Source: Patescibacteria group bacterium (lineage in GTDB: Bacteria > Patescibacteriota > Microgenomatia > UBA1406 > GWC2-37-13). From it: a stretch of 64,000 nt of DNA. Below are positions 33,537 through 40,615 of this stretch, in pieces (the first letter of the stretch is position 1; every line of letters starts with the position of its first letter). The translations under genes were made by a program, and so were the position numbers. The notes beneath the pieces were generated by a model that was not told the DNA's origin, made no database searches, and was given only the letters and a program-made list of their open reading frames with translations. The stretch is taken from contig JAOAFZ010000002.1 of the NCBI GenBank assembly GCA_026415975.1, positions 220,888-284,887 on the forward strand, given 5' to 3'.

Positions 33537-34412
33537 ATGACGATAAAACTCCCCAAAATCTTTCTCGACTCCGGTGATCCGGCGGAAACAGTTCGTGCCA
33601 AGGGCCTGATCGGCCATCTCGACGGGCAGACGACTAATCCAAGCCTTGTAGCCAAGAATCCGGAGGTGCAAGCGTACATCACCTCGGGCAAAAAGCTGAC
33701 CGAGGCCGATCTGCTGGTCAAGTACAAGGAAATGATCCAGGGTATCGAAAAAGAAATTGCCGGGCCGATTTCCGTGGAAGTCTATGCAGACTGGGACTCC
33801 ACCCCTACCGACATGCTGAAACAGGCGGAAACCATGTACACCTGGGGCAGGAACGTATACATAAAGTTCCCCACCATTCCGGCGGGATTGCAGGCGGCGC
33901 ACGAGTTTACCAAAAACGGCGGTCGTGTGAACATGACCCTGGTCTTTACCCAGATGCAGGCGGCAGCCGTGTACGAAGCAACGCGCCCCACATCGCAGCC
34001 GGCGTTCATCTCGCCGTTTATAGGCCGCTGGGACGACCGCGGGATGAACGGTGTGGATCTGGTGAAGAATATCCTCAAGCAGTATCGCTGGTACGAAAAG
34101 ACCGAGCACCGTGAAAGCCATGTAAAAGTACTCGCCGCCTCGATCCGCACGCTTGACCACCTGTATGCCAGTATGTTCATGGACGCGGACATTGTTACCA
34201 TGCCGCTCAAGATAATACAGGAATGGGTACTCGACGAAAAGTGGGTTCCAGACGAACGCTACCGCTACGAGCCTGATCTCAAGGGTATCGTCTACGAGGA
34301 GATAGCACCGGGCAAGCCGCTCGCGGAGTACCCCGTGGAACGCGTCGAGGGCGATTTGCTGGACGAAGGTGTAGGCAAGTTCGTTGCTGACTGGAAGAAC
34401 CTGATTGGCTGA
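33537..34412 (+). CDS. tal: transaldolase family protein
   Basis: 291 residues. IFLDSGDPAE and DGQTTNPSL form the N-terminal transaldolase block; ISVEVYADWD and VYIKFPTIPAG carry the Schiff-base Lys (IKFP). VNMTLVFTQMQA and FISPFIGRWDD are further family blocks. It transfers dihydroxyacetone units in the non-oxidative pentose phosphate pathway. Promoter TTGCCG (33501-33506), 16 nt, TATACT (33523-33528), with the ATG 8 nt later. Confidence 0.92.
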   Translation: MTIKLPKIFLDSGDPAETVRAKGLIGHLDGQTTNPSLVAKNPEVQAYITSGKKLTEADLLVKYKEMIQGIEKEIAGPISVEVYADWDSTPTDMLKQAETMYTWGRNVYIKFPTIPAGLQAAHEFTKNGGRVNMTLVFTQMQAAAVYEATRPTSQPAFISPFIGRWDDRGMNGVDLVKNILKQYRWYEKTEHRESHVKVLAASIRTLDHLYASMFMDADIVTMPLKIIQEWVLDEKWVPDERYRYEPDLKGIVYEEIAPGKPLAEYPVERVEGDLLDEGVGKFVADWKNLIG

Positions 34413-34485
34413 ACTTACTAGCGACCCCGACGTGCATGTTGGAAACACCCGGTAAAGCTCGGAAACATACTAAATAAAAGCGAAC

Positions 34486-35217
34486 GTGAATAAAAAGATA
34501 GTACGCCTAAAAAACTGGATTACAACCAATCCGTTATACGCGTTTCTTGCGGTGGCGGGTTTTGTTACTGTGGTCTTCGGCGTCATCGCCTTCCTGCCGA
34601 AAGGAACTTCAGCCGATAAAAACCTTTTGGCAACGCAAGAATCGGAGACGGGAAACGACACCGGTTTAAAAGCCCCTACTCGGAAACCCGATAGAGTGAC
34701 ACTAGATAAAGAATTCGATACCGACGAAAGTGCTAATACCCTGACTGATAAAAAATCCCTGAATCCGACGAAGCGGCCGACAAAAGAACCCAGCCCGTCT
34801 CCTACCAGGGTTTTTTCTCCGACTCCAACCACGGAACCGACACTGCCACCTTCCACCGATTACAGTTACAACTACCTCGGCGATATATTTGCCGATCTCA
34901 ACTGCAACGGAATGCGAGACGCTGGAGAAAATCCTGTCCCAGATATTACCGTAAATCTTTTCAGAATGCCAGATGAATCCGCACTTGCTACAGTAAAAAC
35001 AGATGTAAACGGTCATTACTCCTACTCGGGGAAACACCCGAAGGGTGAATCGCTGACGGTGAAAATTAGGCCGGTTGAAACAGAAGCTTATAAACTTGTT
35101 GCCCCGGTTATCCACGCAACGGATACCGTAAGCGATTCAGCTCCTTCACGTCGCCACGATATTCGAATGGTGCCCGCAGAAAATCTGGCATCTTGTGCCG
35201 AAAGCACTTCGGAATAG
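34486..35217 (+). CDS. membrane-anchored protein with SdrD B-like domain
   Basis: 243 residues, GTG start at 34486. N-terminal helix about 17-35, Thr/Pro-rich spacer, then a Cna/SdrD B-type beta-sandwich: DIFADLNCNGMRDAGENPVP is the Ca-binding opening of that family, followed by VKTDVNGHYSYSG. These domains form rigid stalks on surface proteins. C-terminal Cys present. Single-gene unit by spacing. Confidence 0.78.
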   Translation: MNKKIVRLKNWITTNPLYAFLAVAGFVTVVFGVIAFLPKGTSADKNLLATQESETGNDTGLKAPTRKPDRVTLDKEFDTDESANTLTDKKSLNPTKRPTKEPSPSPTRVFSPTPTTEPTLPPSTDYSYNYLGDIFADLNCNGMRDAGENPVPDITVNLFRMPDESALATVKTDVNGHYSYSGKHPKGESLTVKIRPVETEAYKLVAPVIHATDTVSDSAPSRRHDIRMVPAENLASCAESTSE

Positions 35218-35267
35218 GCTGTATCTCCTCGTATTCTCGGCTTTTTGGGCATCTAGACTAATACGGG

Positions 35268-35296
35268 TTGACATCCTTCCCATGATCTTTCATAAT
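35268..35296 (+). promoter_or_regulatory. promoter of the glutaredoxin-like gene
   Basis: TTGACA (35268-35273), 17-nt spacer, CATAAT (35291-35296), ATG 10 nt downstream. Confidence 0.7.
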
Positions 35297-35306
35297 AAAA
35301 ACATCT

Positions 35307-36209
35307 ATGAAAATTACTGTCTATACTATTTCCGATTGCAAATTTTCAGCACAGGAGAAGGAATATCTCAAATCTCTTAATCTGCAGTTTGAAGAACGGA
35401 ATCTCGAGACGAATAAGGATTTCCTGACAGAAATGTTGACAGTTTCGAATAATTTTGCCGGTACCCCGGTGACAGTAATTGAAAAAGACGACGGTTCGAA
35501 GGTCGTCATGAAAGGTTTTACGAAAGAAGAGTTCGATAAGGAGCTAAATACAACTGCAGGCACGGCAACAGCTCCGGCGGTTACGGCGGCAGCAGCCGCA
35601 CCAGTAGCACCGGCCGTACCTGAAGCTCCTGCAGCGGTAGCTCCGGCCGTACCTGAAGCTCTCGCACCAGCAGCGCCAGCGACACCTCAAGCGCCCACTC
35701 CGGTAGCACCAGCGGTACCCGCGGCTGGTGCAGGTCCGGCAGCGGTTCCCGAGCCTGCTTTGGAGACAAATGTGCCGTCTATGCCTGAAGCTCCAAGTCC
35801 GGCAGTACCTGCGGCCCCGCCGGCACAGGAGCCTGCGATGCCAACTATGCCTACTATGCCTGTAGTGCCGCCTCAACCGGTAGCACCGGCCGGAGTTCCG
35901 GACCTCTCAGCCGGAATGCCCGTGGCACAGCCGCCTTCGATGCCTTCGATTCCGGATGTCTCTGTACCTGCGCCGGCGGCTCCGGTGCCCGCTGAACCGA
36001 CCTCGGCACCTGTTATACCTGCAACGCCCGAGGCACCTGTTCCTACTGCTCCTGTGACTGCAATGCCGTCGCCGGTTGCTCCGGTATCGGAGCAAGCTGC
36101 ACCAGCCACGGTGGAATCACCTGTTAACGATGACGCTTTGAACGCAATCCTGAATAATCTTCAGGCGAAGGTAAGCCAGGAACCCGGAAATACCGGTCAG
36201 ACACAGTAG
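35307..36209 (+). CDS. glutaredoxin-like domain fused to long Ala/Pro/Val tail
   Basis: 300 residues. Residues 1-82 form a glutaredoxin fold: KITVYTISDCKFSA with one active-site Cys (CKFS instead of CPYC), cis-Pro block GTPVTVI and MKGFTKEEFDKEL. The next ~185 residues are a repetitive Ala/Pro/Val/Glu sequence, followed by a short helical end (DDALNAILNNLQAKVSQ). No signal peptide, so cytoplasmic. Monothiol chemistry is expected. The tail may be a flexible arm to a partner. Confidence 0.78.
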   Translation: MKITVYTISDCKFSAQEKEYLKSLNLQFEERNLETNKDFLTEMLTVSNNFAGTPVTVIEKDDGSKVVMKGFTKEEFDKELNTTAGTATAPAVTAAAAAPVAPAVPEAPAAVAPAVPEALAPAAPATPQAPTPVAPAVPAAGAGPAAVPEPALETNVPSMPEAPSPAVPAAPPAQEPAMPTMPTMPVVPPQPVAPAGVPDLSAGMPVAQPPSMPSIPDVSVPAPAAPVPAEPTSAPVIPATPEAPVPTAPVTAMPSPVAPVSEQAAPATVESPVNDDALNAILNNLQAKVSQEPGNTGQTQ

Positions 36210-36295
36210 ATACTTCCTTCACATGTTCTTCGCGTAGTGATAACGTTTTGTATTTTGTTGTTTTAATTTATTATCATGGTGTATACTCTTATGGT

Positions 36296-37471
36296 ATGAA
36301 ACCAACAACCAGTGCCATCCATGCGGGTGTTCACGAATCTGATCCCCATTTCGGTTCTGTTGTTCCGCCGATCTATCCTTCCTCCACTTTTATTTTTCCC
36401 AATGCTCAGGAAGGTGCAAGACGATTTGCCGGAGAATCTGCCGGAATGATCTATTCCCGGTTGACAAATCCTACTGTTTCGGCGCTTGAAACACGGATTG
36501 CGGCGGTAGAGGGTGCAGAAATGTGTATTACCACCGCTTCCGGCATGGCAGCTGTAACCCTACCTCTTTTTCATTTTCTGAAATCCGGAGACCGTATTCT
36601 TGCTCACAAATGTCTCTATGGATCAAGCTTTGATCTCGTAAACCGCATTCTTCCCCGCTATGGCATCGCTTGCGATCTCATCGACTTCAAGGACACGAAA
36701 GCTGTTAAGGATGCTCTCAAAAAAAACACGAAGGTGCTCTACTTCGAAACACCAACGAATCCCATGATGGAGATTATTGATATGGAAGCGATCGCTGAAA
36801 TTGCGCGGAATGCTGGTGTGATCTCGATTGTAGATGCTACATTCGGGCCTGCAATAATGCAGGAACCCTTCAAAGCAGGAATTGATGTTGTAGTTCACAG
36901 CCTTACCAAGTACATGGGCGGCCACTCTGATCTGATTGCCGGCGCAGTTCTGGGGAGCACACAATTGCTCAAACCCATGTTTAAGGATCTGTTTCCGGTT
37001 TTTGGACCGACCATTTCTCCTTTTACAGCCTATCTTGTAATGCGGGGAATCGCTACCATGGGAGTCCGGATCAAACAAATTAATGAAAACGCACAGATAG
37101 TAGCAGAATATCTGGAAAGTCATCCGAAAATAGCCCGTGTATACTATCCGGGCCTGGACAGTCATCCTCAGCGGGCGCTTGCAAAAAAACAGATGCCGGG
37201 AGGTTACGGTGCTGTTATGTCTTTTGAGATGAAGGGTGGGTATACCGCTGCAGAAAAGCTTGTAAATACTGTTTCATTATTCTCTCTCGCAGTGTCTCTG
37301 GGTGGAGTCGAAAGTCTCATTGAGCATCCCGCCTCTATGACGCACTCTAAATTGACCGAAAAGGAACAGCTGGAGGCAGGAGTGTTACCCGGACTTGTCC
37401 GTATTTCCGTGGGAATCGAAAGTAGTGAAGATCAGATTAAAGCACTCGATACTGCACTTAATTCACTGTAG
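36296..37471 (+). CDS. Cys/Met-metabolism PLP-dependent lyase (cystathionine gamma-synthase / methionine gamma-lyase type)
   Basis: 391 residues from the ATG at 36296. YSRLTNPT (53-60) supplies phosphate contacts from the neighbouring subunit, ASGMAAV follows, LYG has the stacking Tyr, Asp180 pairs with the pyridine nitrogen, and Lys205 in HSLTKYMGGHSD is the Schiff-base Lys. Which reaction it carries out cannot be decided from sequence. A TATACT -10 (36282-36287) ends 8 nt before the ATG; an in-frame ATG at 36248 lies upstream of the promoter. Confidence 0.93.
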   Translation: MKPTTSAIHAGVHESDPHFGSVVPPIYPSSTFIFPNAQEGARRFAGESAGMIYSRLTNPTVSALETRIAAVEGAEMCITTASGMAAVTLPLFHFLKSGDRILAHKCLYGSSFDLVNRILPRYGIACDLIDFKDTKAVKDALKKNTKVLYFETPTNPMMEIIDMEAIAEIARNAGVISIVDATFGPAIMQEPFKAGIDVVVHSLTKYMGGHSDLIAGAVLGSTQLLKPMFKDLFPVFGPTISPFTAYLVMRGIATMGVRIKQINENAQIVAEYLESHPKIARVYYPGLDSHPQRALAKKQMPGGYGAVMSFEMKGGYTAAEKLVNTVSLFSLAVSLGGVESLIEHPASMTHSKLTEKEQLEAGVLPGLVRISVGIESSEDQIKALDTALNSL

Positions 37472-37483
37472 CAAAGTCATGTA

Positions 37484-38260
37484 CTACGGAAGCGAAGTTG
37501 AAAAAAATCCGCAGACCTTTTGGTTTAGAGCTTTTAGCTGTTCATCAGTATAAAGAGAAGGCTCAACCTTCCCCGGTATTTCGAGTATGTTCTTTGGTTG
37601 CGGCGCATTTTCGTATACCTGCAAGGATAATTGCAACGGAACCTCCGCATCTTCGGTCCCAACGATACTCAGAAAAGGGCATTTTAGGGCTTTTGAACTA
37701 TCTGAAGCATCATAGCATCTGGCGTCCTTGATAAACGAAAACGGAACTGAAACAGAGGTCTTTCCGACCTGGAATGAATACGATTTCTCCTTTTCCCAGC
37801 GTGACAAAACCTCTTTTTTCCATATTACTCCAGCCATCGAGTCCGGTACCGATACTGTAGCAACCGCACCGATACGTGACGGGTACTCGGCTGCAAAACA
37901 CAGTGCTGCTACTCCTCCCATCTGATACCCCCATAGACCGAAAACTTCTTTTTTAACGAACTGCTGATGCGCAAGGTAAGTAATCATACTATCAATATCG
38001 TTCATATAGTTTGACATTAAATAGTCTTCTTCTATGGTACCTTCGCTCCCTCCTGATCCCGCGGTATCAAAGCGCAGTGCAACCATACCTTCGGAAGCTA
38101 GAGACTCTGCCAGGGTAACGATATGCATCTCGTCTTTATGTCCCAGAAAACCCGGTAATAAAATCACAGCGGGAAACGGACCGGTACCTTTCGGACAGTG
38201 TACAGTGGTTGCCAGCACGTAACGGTCTACCGAATATAGTTTGGGGGTGAGTATTTTCAT
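37484..38260 (-). CDS. alpha/beta-hydrolase fold protein lacking catalytic Ser and His
   Basis: 258 residues, dienelactone-hydrolase/BAAT-like layout: VILLPGFLGHKDE (oxyanion), RFDTAGSGGSEG, nucleophile elbow and IVGTEDAEVP (acid). The elbow, expected GxSxG, reads GYQMG at 111-115, so Gln replaces Ser; the His region reads IPGKVEPSLYTDE with no His. Two of three triad residues are missing. It is probably a non-enzymatic or repurposed member. Its ATG overlaps the stop of the LOG-like gene (ATGA, 38257-38260). Confidence 0.75.
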   Translation of the reverse strand: MKILTPKLYSVDRYVLATTVHCPKGTGPFPAVILLPGFLGHKDEMHIVTLAESLASEGMVALRFDTAGSGGSEGTIEEDYLMSNYMNDIDSMITYLAHQQFVKKEVFGLWGYQMGGVAALCFAAEYPSRIGAVATVSVPDSMAGVIWKKEVLSRWEKEKSYSFQVGKTSVSVPFSFIKDARCYDASDSSKALKCPFLSIVGTEDAEVPLQLSLQVYENAPQPKNILEIPGKVEPSLYTDEQLKALNQKVCGFFSTSLP

Positions 38261-38721
38261 GTGATTCCATTCTGCAACCGGTTTCCGATCCGGGTAACTG
38301 CCGCTTCGGGGGTAGGAGTAAAGTCACAGAGCGAATCCAGCGGAATAGAGAGAAATCCTTCGGGAATAACCATTTCGATAAATTCCTTTATTGGCTGGTA
38401 AAAACGGTCTCCTACAAACACGACCGGTTTCATCAGTTGCCGGTCTATCAGGTTATTAAACGTCTCGAACTCGGTAAAAAACGGAGACTGAATCCCCTCG
38501 TTAAAGCAGTACCGGATTGACACAACACGTTTTGCTCCGGCATGTACAGCACCCTTGTTAACATCGGACATCATCCCTAGGCCACCTCCCGTCACCACAT
38601 CGTATCCCCTTTCCGCAAGTAACCGGCCTGTGGAAAAAGCAATGTCGGCATAGAGTGCGCGGTTGGGGCAATAATCGCTCCCGCAAAAGACAGCGACAGT
38701 TTTGCGCGTAGGCTCAGTCAT
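38257..38721 (-). CDS. LOG-like Rossmann nucleotide-binding protein, shortened
   Basis: 154 residues from the ATG at 38721. VAVFCGSDYCPN and VVTGGGLGMMSDVNKGA match the first half of LOG/TIGR00725 proteins. The second half (VVFVGDRFYQPIKEFIE ... EGFLS) aligns too, but the stretch with the RKxxM and PGGxGTxxE motifs is missing; the sequence passes from IQSPFFTEFET straight on. Without that motif, phosphoribohydrolase activity is doubtful. A TATAAT -10 (minus, 38728-38733) sits 6 nt upstream. Coupled to the degenerate hydrolase downstream. Confidence 0.75.
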   Translation of the reverse strand: MTEPTRKTVAVFCGSDYCPNRALYADIAFSTGRLLAERGYDVVTGGGLGMMSDVNKGAVHAGAKRVVSIRYCFNEGIQSPFFTEFETFNNLIDRQLMKPVVFVGDRFYQPIKEFIEMVIPEGFLSIPLDSLCDFTPTPEAAVTRIGNRLQNGIT

Positions 38722-38727
38722 TAACTC

Positions 38728-38747
38728 ATTATAGCAGGTGGTACAAT
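38728..38747. promoter_or_regulatory. divergent promoter pair, LOG-like gene and GT4
   Basis: Minus-strand TATAAT (38728-38733), 6 nt from the ATG at 38721. Plus-strand TACAAT (38742-38747), 5 nt from the ATG at 38753. Only 31 nt separate the two start codons. Confidence 0.65.
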
Positions 38748-38752
38748 ACCGT

Positions 38753-39937
38753 ATGCCCACACTAAAGCATGGTGACAGAATTATGATCGTCTGTGACACC
38801 ACAGATGGAAAACCTGCGGACCAGAAGGACCGGGGAAGTTACGTACAGGGTGTTGATCGCACGGCAATGAATATGGTGGCAACTCTATCTGCACGCGGGT
38901 ACCGGGTAAAGCTGCTTCATCCGTATCTTCCGCAGTTCATCCGCTTTCGTGTCCCGCTCTATTCCGATGTCGAAATCGCAATAAATCCGTTCGGAATCGT
39001 TCGACGTATGCTCCTTTCGTTCAAACCAAATGCAATTTTTACGATGACTGCCGAAGCACCGCTCGGACTATATATGTCACATCTCTGCCGAACTCTTCCT
39101 CTAGAGGGTGACTCGCCTCCCCTCCCATTTACGGCACAGTTTCACACAAATTATGACGAGTATGCCTCGATCTATCTAAACCGGCTTACTGGTGGCGCCC
39201 TTAACCTGCCGCCGGAGTGGTTTCGACCGTTACTGGAGTATGTGTATCGTGACGCACACCTTGTGTTGGTGCCGACAAAAACAATGGAGGAAAAAGTGCA
39301 CGCCATGGGCCTTGGTAAAACCCGTATCTGGCCGCGTGGGGTAGATACCGGGTTATTCCGTCCGCGCTTGCCAGATGAGGAAAATCCGTATGCAAACCTG
39401 ACCTGGTTCAGGAAAGATCCGAAACCGATACTCCTGTACTTTGGACGGGTTGCCGAAGAAAAAGGGATTGACCTGTTTCTTGGGGAAGCTCCGCGGTCAC
39501 GCGCATACCACCGAGTGGTAATTGGCGATGGGCCATTCCGGGAAACTCTGGAACGCCGTTTCGGAAACCGCCCAGACGTGCATTTCCTGGGGAAGAAACT
39601 AGGGAGCGAACTAGCAATGTTTGTGCGCTTTGCCGATGTGCATGTGTTTCCAAGTGTAACCGATACCTTCGGGAATACCGTGATCGAGGCGGGTGCTTCC
39701 GGTGTTCCCACGGTAGCGTTCGATGCACCCGGACCACATGATACCGTGGTACCCGGCATAAATGGAGTTCTGGTACAGCGCGGCGCTTCCCTGATAGCAG
39801 CAGTACCGGAAGCACGCAAACTGAGTCCAAAAAAATGCCGCGAGCATATCGTGCAGTCCTACTCCCTGGATGCCGCAGCGGATACCCTTTTGAAAGCACT
39901 CACGCGCATCGACTGGACGGGGTATGGTCCGAAGTGA
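38753..39937 (+). CDS. GT4-type glycosyltransferase
   Basis: 394 residues from the ATG at 38753 (the in-frame upstream start at 38738 precedes the -10 box). GT-B fold: N-terminal GSYVQGVDRTAMNMVATLSARG, central LYFGRVAEEKGIDLFL, and donor site PSVTDTFGNTVIEAGASGVP with the conserved Glu. RLTGGALNLP and PRGVDTGLFRP match GT4 mannosyl- or glucosyltransferases. Probably builds an envelope glycolipid or polysaccharide. Read divergently from the LOG-like gene. Confidence 0.88.
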   Translation: MPTLKHGDRIMIVCDTTDGKPADQKDRGSYVQGVDRTAMNMVATLSARGYRVKLLHPYLPQFIRFRVPLYSDVEIAINPFGIVRRMLLSFKPNAIFTMTAEAPLGLYMSHLCRTLPLEGDSPPLPFTAQFHTNYDEYASIYLNRLTGGALNLPPEWFRPLLEYVYRDAHLVLVPTKTMEEKVHAMGLGKTRIWPRGVDTGLFRPRLPDEENPYANLTWFRKDPKPILLYFGRVAEEKGIDLFLGEAPRSRAYHRVVIGDGPFRETLERRFGNRPDVHFLGKKLGSELAMFVRFADVHVFPSVTDTFGNTVIEAGASGVPTVAFDAPGPHDTVVPGINGVLVQRGASLIAAVPEARKLSPKKCREHIVQSYSLDAAADTLLKALTRIDWTGYGPK

Positions 39938-39950
39938 TTAACTTGTCGAG

Positions 39951-40021
39951 CAGGCCCGGAGGGAATCGAACCCCCATCGAAGGTTTTGGAGACCTTAGTC
40001 CTACCGTTGAACGACGGGCCC
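39951..40021 (-). tRNA. tRNA-Trp (CCA)
   Basis: 71-nt cloverleaf on the minus strand. Acceptor GGGCCCG pairs with CGGGCCT (first pair G-U), anticodon stem AAGGT/ACCTT with loop CTCCAAA, anticodon CCA, T-loop TTCGATT. 3' CCA is not encoded. A TATAAT (minus, 40081-40086) about 60 nt upstream may be its promoter. Confidence 0.93.
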
Positions 40022-40088
40022 TGATTGTACACATCCGATCTGTAACTCCGTTGCAAAGGGGTACGCGGTATCAGGTGTACATTATAAA

Positions 40089-40406
40089 TCATGCCGCCGG
40101 CACGGGCAATACCAGAAGGGTGGCATGTGTCCAAGGCCCAATCTCGCCGACGTGGACCGTATACGGTATACGGTACGTTGCAGTCATTACTTCGTTATCT
40201 TCGGCGATTTGCATGATTTCTTCTCCGCACATAACACCTTCTACACGACGATGCAGCTCGACACCAACCCGTTTTCTTTCAAGTGCCGCTGTAATCTCCT
40301 CTTCGGAATAAAACCGCAGGGTATTTTCTGCTTCAGGTTGCCGTGTAATACTGGTGAGGGGTAGAAAGCTTTGCTCCTGCGCACCGTGTTCAGACAGGTT
40401 AATACG
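40089..40406 (-). CDS. coding region without usable start codon, possibly frameshifted
   Basis: One frame is open for 105 codons (40406 down to the TGA at 40089) and reads like real protein: QEQSFLPLTSITRQ, TLRFYSEEEITAALERKRV, GEEIMQIAEDNE and TVHVGEIGPWTHATLLVLP. There is no ATG before its middle. A separate frame, starting with ATG at 40438, begins MFLITLDFHFD and would join this frame after a single-base shift near 40405-40412. Either the gene has a one-base frameshift or it uses a rare start. Family not recognised. It lies between two tRNA genes on the same strand. Confidence 0.5.
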   Translation of the reverse strand, partial: RINLSEHGAQEQSFLPLTSITRQPEAENTLRFYSEEEITAALERKRVGVELHRRVEGVMCGEEIMQIAEDNEVMTATYRIPYTVHVGEIGPWTHATLLVLPVPAA

Positions 40407-40489
40407 TCAAAATGGAAATCGAGCGTTATAAGAAACATGCGAAAAATAAGTTAGTCACGGAGTTATTTTCTCGATCGAAGTTATCTGTG

Positions 40490-40563
40490 CGTGCCCGGCG
40501 GGACTTGAACCTGCAACCTACAGCTCCGCAAGCTGTTGCTCTATCCAATTAAGCTACGGGCAC
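40490..40563 (-). tRNA. tRNA-Arg (GCG)
   Basis: 74-nt cloverleaf. Acceptor GTGCCCG/CGGGCAC, anticodon stem ACAGC/GCTGT, loop TTGCGGA giving anticodon GCG. A20 in the D-loop and C35, both arginine identity elements, are present. The T-stem has one A-C mismatch. CCA is not encoded. TACAAT (minus, 40577-40582) lies 13 nt upstream. Confidence 0.88.
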
Positions 40564-40615
40564 TTTCAGAACTTCTATTGTACCATACCCGTTGGACCGC
40601 ACACCGGTAAAGTGC

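Noticed and set aside
33522..34448. Minus-strand open frame of 308 codons
   Set aside because: Complete antisense of the transaldolase gene, which has all family motifs and its own promoter.
39835..40311. Plus-strand open frame of 158 codons
   Set aside because: It crosses the end of the GT4 gene, the tRNA-Trp complement and the likely minus-strand coding region; its composition is not protein-like.
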